Positions 21,901 to 35,700 of a stretch of 64,000 nt of DNA are shown in pieces. The translations under genes and the position numbers were made by a program. The stretch is from Tretioscincus oriximinensis. Its lineage: Eukaryota; Chordata; Lepidosauria; Squamata; Gymnophthalmidae. The stretch lies in contig JAJVDF010000229.1 of assembly GCA_022410635.1 (NCBI GenBank), forward strand, positions 78,552-142,551, in the 5' to 3' direction. The first letter of the stretch is position 1. Every line of letters begins with the position of its first letter. The notes beneath the pieces were generated by a model. The model was not told the origin of the DNA and did not search any database. It worked only from the letters and a program-made list of their open reading frames with translations.

Positions 21901-24716
21901 AAAAATGTAGTTTTCCTAAATACTTCTTGACAAATTTAAGTGTGTCTTAGATGCCATACTTCTTCAAATTCTGTTCTGTGATTTTTATGTGGTTTCAAAA
22001 ACTGGTACATGTCTTTGCCTTAGAACCTACCAGAAGCTCATGTATACATGTTTTTAACACATATAAATATAAAACCACAAAAGCATGCCTTTATTCTGTT
22101 CTTTGACTGAGGGAGCAACAGACTGTCATAGTTTTAGGACATTTTATATGTTTTTAACGAATTCAGACTGGCTTTATGTATTCTGTAGTGAGCCACTCCA
22201 AGTCCTCTGGAAAAGAAGGGATAGATTTTTAAGAACCAGTATTCGAAATCTTACCTGAGCATACATATTACTAAGTTGACTTTCACAAAGAAGATGAGTA
22301 CACCGGCTGGTGAGTGTGGGATCCACAGTGCCACCATGTGCTTGGATGATCTAAATAAAAGAGAATCATTTTTAGGAGATTTGCCAATCTATTAGTTCTC
22401 CATGAATATTCTGTTCTATTATCATATTTAAACGAAGGGTGAAAAACCTATATCCCTATAGAAAACAACAGCTCTCAGATCAACCTGGCCTAGCCTACAA
22501 AGGAAAGAGAAACATAGCCCAGCAAGGGTAGCAAGTTTCCCATTTGCTTAAATGATCAAGTTGCATAAAAATAAAACTGCACAAATAAGCCACCATAATG
22601 AGATTAAAAAACATACTTGTCTTATCCCTTTCTTTATACAAAAAAACCCAGCCGAGTTGCTGTGACCATTCATGATTTGACACATATTGTAACAAAGGAC
22701 TACGTTCATATTAATTTCCTGTGAACATTGTTTTTCAAAACGTATTAATCTGAAAATTGGGACAAGAAATTAAAAAGGTAGTGTGGGGTATAAGTGAAAT
22801 TACTAATGGAACAAATAGTTACCCTTTTCCATGTTGCCAAGAGCTGCTTATCAGACATCTGTTCAGGGTAATCAGCAATTGCAAAGACACAACCCAGTAG
22901 AAAATATTCTTCTGGAACTAAGGGAATAATACAAAGAGAATTAATCACATAGAGCCTTGAATACTTCTTTTCCCATGAGCCTTAATAGTGTTGAAAGGGA
23001 CCTCCAGGGTCATCGGGTCCAACCCTGATTAGTGAATTCAACATTCTGATTTTATTATTGTAATGATCTCTAAGGAGCTATGCTTATCTGTTTAAACCTA
23101 GGTTAGGGACTGAGAAAACCTTTGTCCCTTCCCTATTTTTAGTTGTGGTTGTTTTTAACATGTTAATTATGTTTTTATTGATAACCACCCTGAAACCTTT
23201 GGGTATAGGGAGGTATATAAATGTAAATAAATAAAATAAAATAACAAATTTAACAGATGGACCTTATTTTTCTGGATTGTATCTCAGAATAAGGACACAC
23301 ACACCCCATCTGCAAGCTGGTGCAGGCAATAGAAGGCTGCTGTTGAATACAATCACAAGTTCCAGGCCATCAACAAGGGACTTAACAGAGATAATGGTTT
23401 CCTGGCTAATAATAATTTTTTATGACACTATCAGCCATTGCCTCTTGCTGCTCCAGGGATTTTTTCACATGAGGATCAGTTTCTGCCATTTACCTGTTTT
23501 TCTAAGCAGGAGTTCATCACCTTTTCACATTTGCATATGCTTTGTCATCTCCCATATAGTTTTCTATAAATACCTGACCCTGATATTAGTCCTTCAGCAT
23601 CTGTAGAAGTAGATGTGTCTACGAAAGTTTATGCCACCCACTTTTCTCCTGTTAGTCACTACTAGCCCTTTGCTGGACTTTCTACTGGACTAACACGGCT
23701 ATTTCTCTGAAATTGTCCACCAGAATCAGGGGCATCCTCTGAAGCTGATGGGCTTATGAAAGACAAGGAGAAGTATTTTTCACTTAAAGGGTCATCAGTA
23801 TGTGGATAACAGAAAAGGAAAAAGGAGAAGAACTGGGTTTTTATACCCTGCTTTTTTCACCTTTCAAAGGGATTCAAAGCAGCTTACAAGGGTATTTTGC
23901 CCGAAGGCTTACAGTCTGTCTTCCCCACCAGGCTGTGGTGGTTCCCATGTATCTACTTGCATTTAGTTGCAATTTCTTGCAAGTCTTGCTTTTGAATAGC
24001 TGGGTTGGCTAGAGCTACAGGCTAGGAGAAAGTGCTCACCCCTCCCCACATCCAACACAGGCCTTCAAAACCTCATCTCCCAGATGACAGACCGTTTCTT
24101 TAGCAACTGAGCCATCCGTGCCTGCTTCTTAAGACACAATTAGTCAAAGTCACAGAGAGAAAGAGTGAATTTGCAGTGAGCCTTATTTCTGGGCTATGTC
24201 TTGGCATAGGGATCTGCTATCCACATGTTAATGTAGACTATGGCAGGCCTCAAATGGTGCCTGCCATGGTCTACACTAGCATGTAACTAGCCAAGCCCAA
24301 TTCTGAGTTACAGTCCAGAATAAGACACAGTGCATATTCACCTCAAGTATATCAATAGCTACTGGTATGAATGCTTCCTGGATGGAATGACGGACAAGTT
24401 TCCTCAGGGTTTTTTTGCTAGGAGTCTAGAGTGAGTGACGTTTTAGCCTTTGTATGAGTCGGAATGCTGCATACTGAATGGGGTAAGGCCTGATTCAGCC
24501 CACTTCCTCTTATGAGTGATGATTACATACTTTCTTTGCATAGGAGCAAAACTACCAAATGATTACTAACTTTCTACTGACGGATCATGTCCAAATAACT
24601 GTTGTTGCTGTAGTTGGGGCGGTTGGGGTGGCTGTGGCAGTGGAACTGGAACTGGGACCTGATGCTGAAGTGTCTGGGATGTTTGACTCAAGTGCTGAGA
24701 TGCTTGATTCTGCATT

Positions 24717-24748
<32 letters not shown>

Positions 24749-26691
24749 AATTCGTTGAAGATGTTGCAAATGTTGCTGTTGTTGTTGCAACTGCTGTTGA
24801 AGATTTTGTTGCTGCATCTGCAGTTGTTGCTGCTGCTGCTGCTGAATTTGCTGCTGCTGCATCTGCTGCTGCTGCATCTGCTGCAACTGCTGTTGCAAGG
24901 CATGTTGCTGCTGGAACTGGAACGGCTGAGGAGGACGATGCATCGCTTGCTGCTGGGCGTGCAACTGCTGGGAAGGGAATTGTAGCTGCTGCTGGGAAAA
25001 CTGGTGCTGGTGGACTTGCTGCTGTGCAAACTGATGAGGTTGCTGTGAGAATGGCTGCTGCTGGGAAAGCTGAGGTTGCTGTGAGGGTGGTGGCGGCGGT
25101 GGTGGCGGCTGCTGCAACTGCATGATCTGTTGAGGCTGAAGGTGCAAGAGAGAATGCTGCTGCTGCTGCTGCTGTGGTTGTGGTTGTTGCATCTGATGCT
25201 GCTGTGGCTGATGCTGCTGTAGTTGATGCTGCTGCGGCTGATGCTGTAATAAGTGTGTGTCAGGTGCCAATTTGACCTGGCTAAGCAAGACAGCATTCGA
25301 ATGTCCTTGCTGGCTGTGGTTTACCTGCTGCTCTAGTGTTTTTGTGGGAGCTGAAAGTGACTGCAAGATCTAGAAAACAAAAGGTATTTGAAGCACATGT
25401 TGAAATTTAAGGAATTCGGGGATCAACTTGCATGAGATTTTTCTAGGCATTTTAAAACAATGCAGCAGGCATCAGCACAGTGAACTGAAGGAGACAGGTA
25501 AGAATACACACACAGTTACATATAAACAGATTCAAGGGGTGGTGGTGGAGAGTGAAAGAAAGAGAATCAAGTCCAAATCAATTGAACTACTTAACCAAGA
25601 AGTTGATGCCTTTGATAATGATGTCAAGGACTGGGGTATTCACCAGAATCAGCTCATTCATGCACATCTATAGCCTATAAATTATTTTAAAAATCTCTTC
25701 TCTACCATCTCTAACCGTTATACCCTTTCGTTATGGTACAAATCACAATGAAGCATATGGGTCACACCTAAAACCCAAGCTGGAGCTTTGGACCTCTAAT
25801 GGGTGTGAAAAAGTGATTTTTCTTTTCAGGTTCAACAACCATTAGAAGCTGCATCTGGTGAAAAGATCTCTCTTCTATAGCCATTATCCAAAGCTCTATC
25901 CAGGATTTTAGGTGGGAGTCCTACGGAAGCAAGAAACAAAAGTCACCTATATAACATAAATGAAAAAAGGAATTATATACTATACAATAATATCAAATAT
26001 TCAAATCCAAACTGAATGCTATCAAATTTATACTGCCAGACACAAAACTGTCTTAGATCAAGTGACATTCCTAATCTATACAGCCTTGCATTGACAGTAT
26101 TTCCTGGTTAAACTAATTGAGTCACCACTATCCCTCACATCTTACGGTAACTGAACCATAGAAGATACCTATTTTCAAAGCTGGTTCAAATAATGGGGTT
26201 ACATTAAAATACTTACATGTGCTACATTGGACGGCCTATTAATCTGCTGAATATCAGCATTATTAGTAATATTTCTTAATGTTCTTACTGCTGGACTCCA
26301 TGAAGTCATCATTTCAGGTCTACCAGAACTTGGCTGGTTTTGTACTGAAGCCATTATATTACTTCTTATGTCAGAGGACAAAATATTTCCAGGGACTGGT
26401 GGAACATTGGCACATAAATTAATCAATCCAGAGTCTTTGCCAGAAGGCAACCTGTGCTTTGCTGGGGTAGGCTGTGGAACTTCAGCAGGTGTCCAATTCA
26501 AATTTGTTTCATGTTTTTCGGGTGAGGAGTCGGACGAATCATCAAACATCAATTCTCCTTTTGATTTGTCAGCATCAATAGACTTCGGTGAAAAAGCTCG
26601 GTTCCGCAAAGGAGAGCCTTCTTGAGAAGATAGCGGACTTGATAATTTTTCATCTGTACTTCCTTCATTTTGAGAATCCTGTTCATTTTCT

Positions 26692-26723
<32 letters not shown>

Positions 26724-29700
26724 TTCCTCATATATAATTAATCGAGGATGATAAGGAGCTTCATCTTTTTTAGTTTTATCAGATATGGAATCTAAAATCC
26801 AATCAGGTGTTACAATTTTGATGTTCTCTTGTTTACAGGCACATTCATATTTTTCCTGGGGGGGGGGAGCAAAGAATAAATTGTAATTACTGGTACACCA
26901 TAGACAAAAAGTACTATCTGAGGTCACCTAATTGTTGATTTAGTTATTGTATTGATAATTTGTATAGTTGCTAGGCATGATTCTCTAAGAAGCAGGACTG
27001 GATAATCTGCCAAATACAGTCTAATTTCAAAAGATTATAAACACTTTAGTTATCTTTTTTCCTTCCTACTCCTTTAGAGAAAAGAAAATATGGCATTCAA
27101 GAGGCAGGGAATAATCCCCAGGAAGCAGCTCTAAAACGACTTTGATTCTACCTAACAGATCATCTCATAGGGAATGGTCAGCCTACTTTATACATCAAAA
27201 TGTTACATTTTAAAAAATCATCAGCTGCAGAAGATTTTATGCCTTCAGAAGTGAATGCTTTGTAAAAATGAAATGATCAGTAAAAAGAAAAAATAAAATT
27301 TAGCTTAAATGTCTAATGATTATACAATTGTGATGTGTATCAGAGATCATAAAGGCTCTGGTCACACCACTTGGACTTTTAAACCTTCTTCAGTTCATCT
27401 TCAACCCTTGGTTTTTTTCTGGGCTAAATCCCATTTTTCAGGACTGGAGAAGGTTCAAAGCAAATATGTCACCAAGACTTAAGTATATTAAAGGGCAAAA
27501 GAGTTTCCCAAGTAGTTAGTGAGAAAGTGTAGGAGAAATGAGACCCTAAAAAGTATCCTTGACTCCTAGCTACTCACTCCCCCATCTCCACACACAGAGG
27601 GAGATTATTGTTCTTTCTATGATAGTTTTAAATGCACCCAAAGGAAAATTTGTAATCATCTATTGTGTAACTTAAAAAGAGGAACTTAGAGAGCTTGTTT
27701 GGGGTGGGTGGGGACAGACTGAATCTTTTGCTGTTTAGCTTCTTTCTCTGTGCACAAGACCTAATAAACCATCCTTTGGCTGATTGTTTTTTTCCTTTGG
27801 TAAGTTTGTCTAAAAATGAATTTAAAAATTCAGCAAAGAAATGTAAAAAGAAAGAGAGAGAAATCTTAAAAATACAAAAATTAAAACAGGATAGCAGTAA
27901 AGATATCGGTACAGAACCATATAGATTTTAAACACTATAAGGAGAAATAATTTTCACAAATTAATCAAATTGACAAAATATAATCACTCCTTTACTTGCA
28001 TGAGTTAATCGCCCTGAGACCTTCAGGTATAGAAATGTAAATAAATACATATGATTATTTATCAGTTTATAAACACTGAAATACTACTGCCATGAGCATC
28101 CGTGCCAGTTTTTAACTGATATCAAAATTTATGAAAGACTCCATGCCACTTATTCTATAAAAGATGTGTAACATTGACTTTCAATCAACCCTGTACCCGA
28201 CTGTCTCAAAATCAATTTAAATTGATATTGTCTCCCTTCATTTGCCATCCTCTTCCTACAAGGATCATTTTTTTCTACCCTTCCAGTCCTTAATTACTAA
28301 CAACTTTGCAGTTAGGAACATAGCTACTATAGTATTCCTATGCTGTGTATCTTTTGTTAAAGTTTTCTATTATGTACATCAAATAAAAAATGAATAAATG
28401 ACATTTCCAATTGGTTCATTTTATTACCACACCACCACTGATAGATAAACAGCCTTTTTGTTGGCATCAATGCCAGGTGGCCAATACCACCTGTGTTTTG
28501 AATACAGGGTAGTTTCCTATACCTGACAAAAATAAAGTATTTTAGTATCACCCTACTGCCAAATATTGTATCTTAGTCATCCTTAAACCATCTTCCCATT
28601 TAAATTCAAATTTCCTCATTATCAAGTACAGAGTGCTAACGGTAGATTTCGTTGTTACATTAGTCACTTCCATTTGAGAATTATTAAAAAATCCTCAAAA
28701 CTTCTAAGCTCTGATTAAAATACATAACTTACTGCTTAATTCTGCTTCTACAGTGCTCATTTTTAAAAGGTGATCTCAGAATAGCTATGAACTATTATTC
28801 ATACAATGATCCTCCGATTGGATAATTCTGCTTGCATACAAAAACTAAAATGGAACTTCTTTGGCTTAACCCAAACTCACATAATGCTAGAATTTTTGTA
28901 GAGCTTATTATAAAGACCTCACTGAGCAGTCATGAGAAAGTTAGAAAATTAGTATTTGTGGAACAAAAGGACAGATCCTCTTACAGTGAATAACCATTGC
29001 AAAATAGTACATTTTCAGAATAAACGGGCTTCTTGTTAACAATCTGGGATTGGAACAAAGCAAAACAAATACAGGTGTTTAGAATTTCTAAATAAAAAAG
29101 CTCTTCCAAAAGAGTAAAAACTTCTGCTGGCAAATGTGATTCAGTGCGTGCAAATGCTGAGTGATGCTAATCAGAAAAAAAGATTAATCTACACATACAT
29201 GCCAGTTGGATCTGACCCAGCACAGAACAATTGAGAGGCACAAAAGAGAATGAAACAGTGATGGATCAGTTTTTGCGACTGTAAGACATTTCTGGGATCA
29301 CCAGGAAAGAGACTGAAAATAAAACTGCCAGTATTATAATAGTATTTTAGAATTACTGTAGCATCAGGATAGGTATTTTAAAAATTGACCAGTAGACTAG
29401 ATGTGGTACTTTGATCATTGCTATTATTGGAGGATTTCTTTTCAATTCGTATCTAAAAGTAGTTGGTAAAACAACCAAGGATCACTGCGATAGAGAACCT
29501 GTTAAAAGTATTTGCTGCTTTCTATTATTAAAATTCTTTCTTACCAGCATCACAGATATGAATTGGAGACTGAAGTGATAAGGAAAGATAACACTGCTGT
29601 TGTCTCATAATATAAAAGGCTATTGTTTAATTGATAGTATNGCTATAACTAGTATATGTATGTGGTTTGAAAGTCGAGCAGTAAAAACATTTTGAAAACA

Positions 29701-32700
29701 GATATTATTAGAAATAAATGCATTTCTGGACATCCAAATATACTGCAATAAAGTGATATGTATTATCAATTTTAAATCAACAATTTAGGGTTGAATTTGC
29801 AGATAAATACTGACTGAAAAAAGATAATATAACTTCTACATACGATTATAGCAAACGGATGGAAAGAAATAATTAGCTGGTACCAATCAAAAGCTTTTCA
29901 TTCAAGACATCAAAATTATGAAGTGGGAACTTTGAAGAATCTAAAGTATAAAACATATTCTGGTTAAGCACATTTTGTTTACTTCATAATTCCATGTGTT
30001 TCTTCATAGTTTTGATGTCTTCAATATGTAGAAACTAAGCAAGGAAAAACCACTGAATAAAAAGTTTTGTCCAAACTTTTGACTAATGCAATACAGTATA
30101 TACAAATTTATATGGCTTGTTTTTTGAGAGATAAAGCGATGAAAATTATGCAGTTAACTAAGGTGGGAACAGAAACAGNAAAAAAAACGACAGTAGCCGG
30201 TATTTTTTCTAGAACTCAGATACTGATGGAAACTATACTGCAAATCTTCTGACAAACATGGGTTACTTTCTTCTTGCCGTTGCAGGGGAGAGGGGAAATG
30301 TATGGATAATAGCACAATAACTAATAATCTAATAGTTCCAAGTGACCAAAAATGCTGTTTCAAAGATGGAAAGGCTAGAATAGAAACAAACTAGAATAGA
30401 AACAACAATGTCTACTTGAAAAGAACAGATCCCTACTTTAAGTGTCTTTTTGTTAGGCCTAGAAGGCTAGTAAATTTCTAAAAAAGCAATCTGTGCAGCT
30501 CTTACTGTCACAAAAAGACCCAAGCTGAAGCTATGTATATTCAAGATATATACCACAAAATATATTTTGGGAAAATCCTATGTGCTAAAAACCTCAGGAG
30601 AATTTCAGAAAGCATTAAAAGAACACAGTAGACATTACCATTCATCCTTTTAAAAAATCTTTCCACATCTTTTAATATTTCTTTCTAAAACTTTTCCTTA
30701 GAACCTTTGAAAAATAAAATCCTCACGGCCTCAACAATGCAGGGTTTTTTTTCATTAAAACTGAGACATTTTGTCTCTGCAACTGAAAACAGTGCTAAAA
30801 CAGGAAATCACCTCCACATAATAAAACTCTTACCCCTTTTGGTTCAAGAACAATCAAATGAGTGCATTTCTTACTGAGGCTTAACAGGCAATCTCCACCA
30901 TAAAATGTGATCAAAGCCCACAGGGTACTTCGGTCTTCAGAAGAAACCTAGCACAAAAATAAAAAGTCCCTTGAAATGTCTGATATTTGAAAAAACATTT
31001 GAGCTCTGAAATCTTATTCTGCCTAGACATCTTACCTGAGATAGACAAGCAGCAACTCCAAAGAAGATCTGACAGGATTCTGGAGAGAAACCATTTACAC
31101 TGACAAAATTAAGTGAAGGAAAAATACAGGACATAATAACGTATACATGTTAAATTGCTAAGTTAAATATATATTTTCCCAAAAGGTTCTCAAATACTAC
31201 AAACACAGTTAGAATCTCCTATGACAAGACAGACTTAAGAATCACTTCTGTCAAAAAGGGCAAAGCAATTTCTATTCTATTAAATTGTATTTCTTTAGAA
31301 GTCTATATTGCTGAAATTGGGAATTTGCAAAAGGTTTTTCCCCAAACTGCCCTAGAAATCCTCTTAAGCAAATTCCACTTTGTGGATTTATTCTGGACTT
31401 AGTCAACAACTGCTATATCAACTTGATGAAAAAGAAGTAAAAAGCAGAACGAGGAAAGTGTCAGCAGCTAATTTCAAGTGGGGCACTTCAAATGTTTGAT
31501 TATTGCCAGTCAGCAGGATTGGGCTCAATATGGGTCAGTGAAATAAATCTAAATAACGTTAATACACCACCATTAGGAAGTTAAGCAGGACAATATTCTG
31601 AATGAGATTGTCATGTTCCAGAAGGAACTGGCTGCATAATTTTCAGGGTGGCTCCTGAATTCATCTCTGACATAAAGAATCAAGTTTTTATGCTCCACTC
31701 TTTTCTTTTAAGACAGGATTAGACAAGCTTCCATGGCCACAGGTTTAAACAGCTACTAGGATGGATGTCTCGATCCTGTCTCCAAGATGGAGCAACAGGC
31801 AGGATTCCTGAAATGCCATTTGCAGGGAGTCGAAAACAGCTGAAGATTTTTCTTCTTCTGTTCCAGACTTCCCAGGTGCAATTGGTGGGCCACAGTGGGA
31901 GACAGAATGCTAGACTAGATGGGCTCTAGCCCCATTCAGCAGGGATCTTCTTATATTCTTACATCTTCTTTTAGCAGTAACACTGTACAGAAATGAAATT
32001 GAAAATGTTTACTGCCAAATTCAACTAAGAAGAAAAAATGCATTTTTAAACTGCTGCTCATTTTAAAAGCTTTAGATTCAAGCATTTCAAAGCAATTTTA
32101 TTGACCATTAACTGAAAAGGATACGGCAAAAGAGTTCCACATTGAACTGACAAAGTCACCCAGGAAGGCTAAAAAAAATGAAATATTATCAAATGGCAAT
32201 AAAACGGATGCATATCACACCTGAAAAGTAACTTAATCCCGAATTAAGCAGAAAGGTACAGGTATTTTAGGTAAGTAAGTATCATTCCAAACCTGTTACA
32301 AGTCACGGGAAAGCATCTATTGCTACCACTGGTGAAAAGCCGTGAGATATGAAAAATATGGTTCTTGGATAACATAAGCACACTCTGTATGACAGACAAT
32401 ATTCGAGTGTGTTGTCTTGCCCCTTTTAACACCCTAAGAATGGATCTCTTCCCATGGGGTCATCATATGATGCAGTGACTCAACCCCGTAGGCAGTAATG
32501 CTACAAAGGATACATGCGCTCACTCTTCTTTGTTGATGAAAAGTATTTCTTTGCTACTTTCTATATAAGTAATATTCAAGAAGATTGCAAAACATCTAAG
32601 TGAGCTGAGAAAGCATTTGGAAAAGTAATTACCTGGACTCAGGGCTTTTTTTGTGACGGAACGCACCGGAACGCAGTTCCGGCACCTTTTATTTAGGCGG

Positions 32701-35700
32701 GGGGGGTGCGGGGGGGGAATGAGCGGCGGCGGCCACCTCCGCTCCCCCGCCCCCCGCCTAAATAAAAGGTGCCGGTACTGCTGCATTAGCTGCCGGTGAG
32801 GTGGGCGTGGTGATATTTTATTTAGGTGGCACCTTTTATTTAGGCGGGGGCGGTGGGGGTGGGGCCACGCCCCCCTCGCCGGCGGTGTTAGTTCCGGCAC
32901 CTTTTGTTCTGGAAAAAAAGCACTGCCTGGACTAATATTTTTGCTAACACCAAGTTCTCCTAGTAGCTTTAAGCTTAGCAAGAATGAAATGGTGTAGCCA
33001 CTTCCAATATATTACCACTTGAACTTAGGTGCAGTCACTGCTGCACAAAAAGATGTAGTAAATGCAAATATTCTATGACACCATACTACAGAACAGATAA
33101 ACTACCAATCTGCATTTATTCTACCTGCTAATGCCAATTTAGGGAGAATAAAGACTACATGTTTATGAAATGTAATTTAAACAATAAGTTCATAATATCC
33201 CTCTGTGGGCATTAAGGAAGCTATTCTAGCTCAANCATTTATTCAGCTAACTCTCAATTATCAGGACTTGGCAATTGTTTTTCTTTTCATTGATCCAGAT
33301 TTGGGGGGACAGTAAAGAGTAGAGATGTACAAACTTTGGTTTATAGTACAAAAAGTTTGTGTTCAAATTTGGTATATAAAATCAAACACGCTGTGTTCAC
33401 AAGTTCGTGTTAGAATGAACTGAACCACCACCAGCAGTCATGAACATTGTTTTATTGCACTGTTTATGTTCCTAAGGAAAAAACAGACACTCATATTTAT
33501 GACTGTGTTCAAACACCCAGCTGTTTGAGATCTGTTCACCATTGAATCAAATAAACAAGCGTTTCACAACGAACTGAACACGAAAATTATATCCTTACAC
33601 ATTGAAGAATTCTAGTGTCATTCATATAACATAAACAGTTCCAAACGTTTCTCACTTTCTGCAGTACTATATTTTGCAAGAGAAGTCTTATTTCAGTCAG
33701 AGGACATAACATGAACTGCAGTGTAGGAAGGAGTGATATTTTTTAAATTAGAATGAACTTTGCCACATAGTGATCAACCAAAATTCTAAAAAATATAATA
33801 GGAATTATCCCGCAAAACCTATTCTCAAATTAGGTTTACAACAATAAGAACAAGAAATGCTAATGTGATGAATACGCACTTTCACCACTGGAAGATCAAA
33901 TACTTCACGAGATTCACCGACTTCTGGATTGTCTCCATCTTCAGAAATGATGTGTGATGCCAATGCATTGTATGAAACCTCTTTAGCTTTTCCATCTTTC
34001 AAAAGCTGAATAACCTAGAAAACAAAATTAATTTTCCAGATAGTTTAGTTCCAAAGAAGCATTGATGCTAATTTACTTTTGGATACGTATGCTGTTAGAC
34101 TTTAATTTTAGGAATTATACTAGNTCAAACAGAACCCTGGTAGTTTAACTATTTTACCTGTGGATGAAGATTTCTTGCCTTAGGGGAGTAGAGGGAAAGG
34201 AGTAATCTAGAGAACCTCTCCATTAGACATTAGAGATAGTACTCCCACAACTGAGGAAGAGTGAATGCACATTCATGAAAATTGCTTTTGTTGTATAAAT
34301 CAGTCTGGGATCTAAGAGTGAAGAGTTGACATATAATCAGGATTTGAATGGCACACTGCATTGAAATCTCAAAGTCCTATTTTATACATTTGACCAGTCT
34401 TTTGGTCAGCAGATTTCAGGACTGAAATACTTCCTTAGAAGTCTCACATGGGAAGGTCTTCTCTGTGATAACCCCAGGTTGTGGAATTTTCTCCCTCTGA
34501 GATGCATTTGGCACCTATGCTGTACACGTTCAGAGACCTGGGTAAGACACACCTGGTTACCTTCAGCTGAGCCAAAACATCTCCTCTCTTTGAAGGCACT
34601 GTGGTCTATTTTAATTGTTCTATTTCAATCTGCTCTATGTTTTTTTATTGTGCTATTGAGACCTTTGGGTATGGGGCAGAATATAAAAGAAAATAAATAA
34701 AATAAGTAAGAAAGTTTCTCAAAGAAAGGAAGAACAAATGGCTCAGTCACTAAGAAGACAGTCTTCCATCTGGGAAATCTGGTTTCGAAGCCCTGTGTCA
34801 GACATGGGGAGGGGTGAGCACCTTCCACTAGCCTGCAGCCTTAGCCAACTCAGCTATTCGAAAGATATGCAAATTATGAGACAGATCAAGCTAATAAGCT
34901 GCTGTCCTAGAAGCGTTCTTTACTTCTATCAGTTTATTATCATACCTGTTGCTAGATCTGTTCTGTAGGAGCTGGAGTCTTCCATTAAGGCTGAGAACAG
35001 TAATATCTAAACACAGCAAACCGTGAGGACAGCCCCACACAACACAAAAAGTCCCTGCCTTGTAACATCATGCCACAGATCTTAACTACAGAACTAAAGA
35101 GTGTTGCATCTTTGAATCTTTAGGAGCAGGATCTTTCAAATAATTAAATAGACATGTATTTTATTAAAACATTGTTATTGTCTGCTTTTGCTGATTAAAT
35201 GTATACTCTGACAATTAAAAATAGCTTTGAAAAGTTGCCAGATTATTTAACTGATTTTCAACTCTAATAAATCAACAGAATGAAGGCATAGGGGGGGGGG
35301 GGGAAGAGGATCAGTGTCCTGCTGTGTAAACCAATAGTAAAGCAACCCATCGAACAGTATTTTCCTTATCTCTCTCATCACTGCAAATTTTAGATGCTAA
35401 TTTGATTCTAAAAACTCTACATTAGCCTTTCTTGCCTTCTATTCTCCAAGTGATTTGGACTGCCAAACCTCCTATCAATCTTAGTCAGCAAAGTTATGAG
35501 TAGCTGAAGAGACAACACCTGGATTACAAACTTGCTATTTGCATGCTGGTGCAGACTTTAGTTGGTCTACCCAGGAATATCTTTTGATCTGTAATGATAT
35601 GGCAGGCTCTGGAATAAAATTCAGTGCAGAAAGGAATTAAAAGGGAGAATAAATCCTTTATCACTAATTCTGAAGACAATGCTTTGTACTATGAAAAGAA

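Noticed and set aside
24559..25296. Long Ala/Val, Leu and Ser-rich open frames across the glutamine exon
   Set aside because: They are other-frame or antisense readings of the CAG-rich PAXIP1 exon 7 and have no domain of their own.
25428..25673. 81-codon plus-strand ORF in PAXIP1 intron 6
   Set aside because: No domain, no splice context, opposite strand to the host gene; length is within chance.
32520..32981. 153-codon minus-strand ORF
   Set aside because: It covers the hAT MITE and its repeats; no protein signal.
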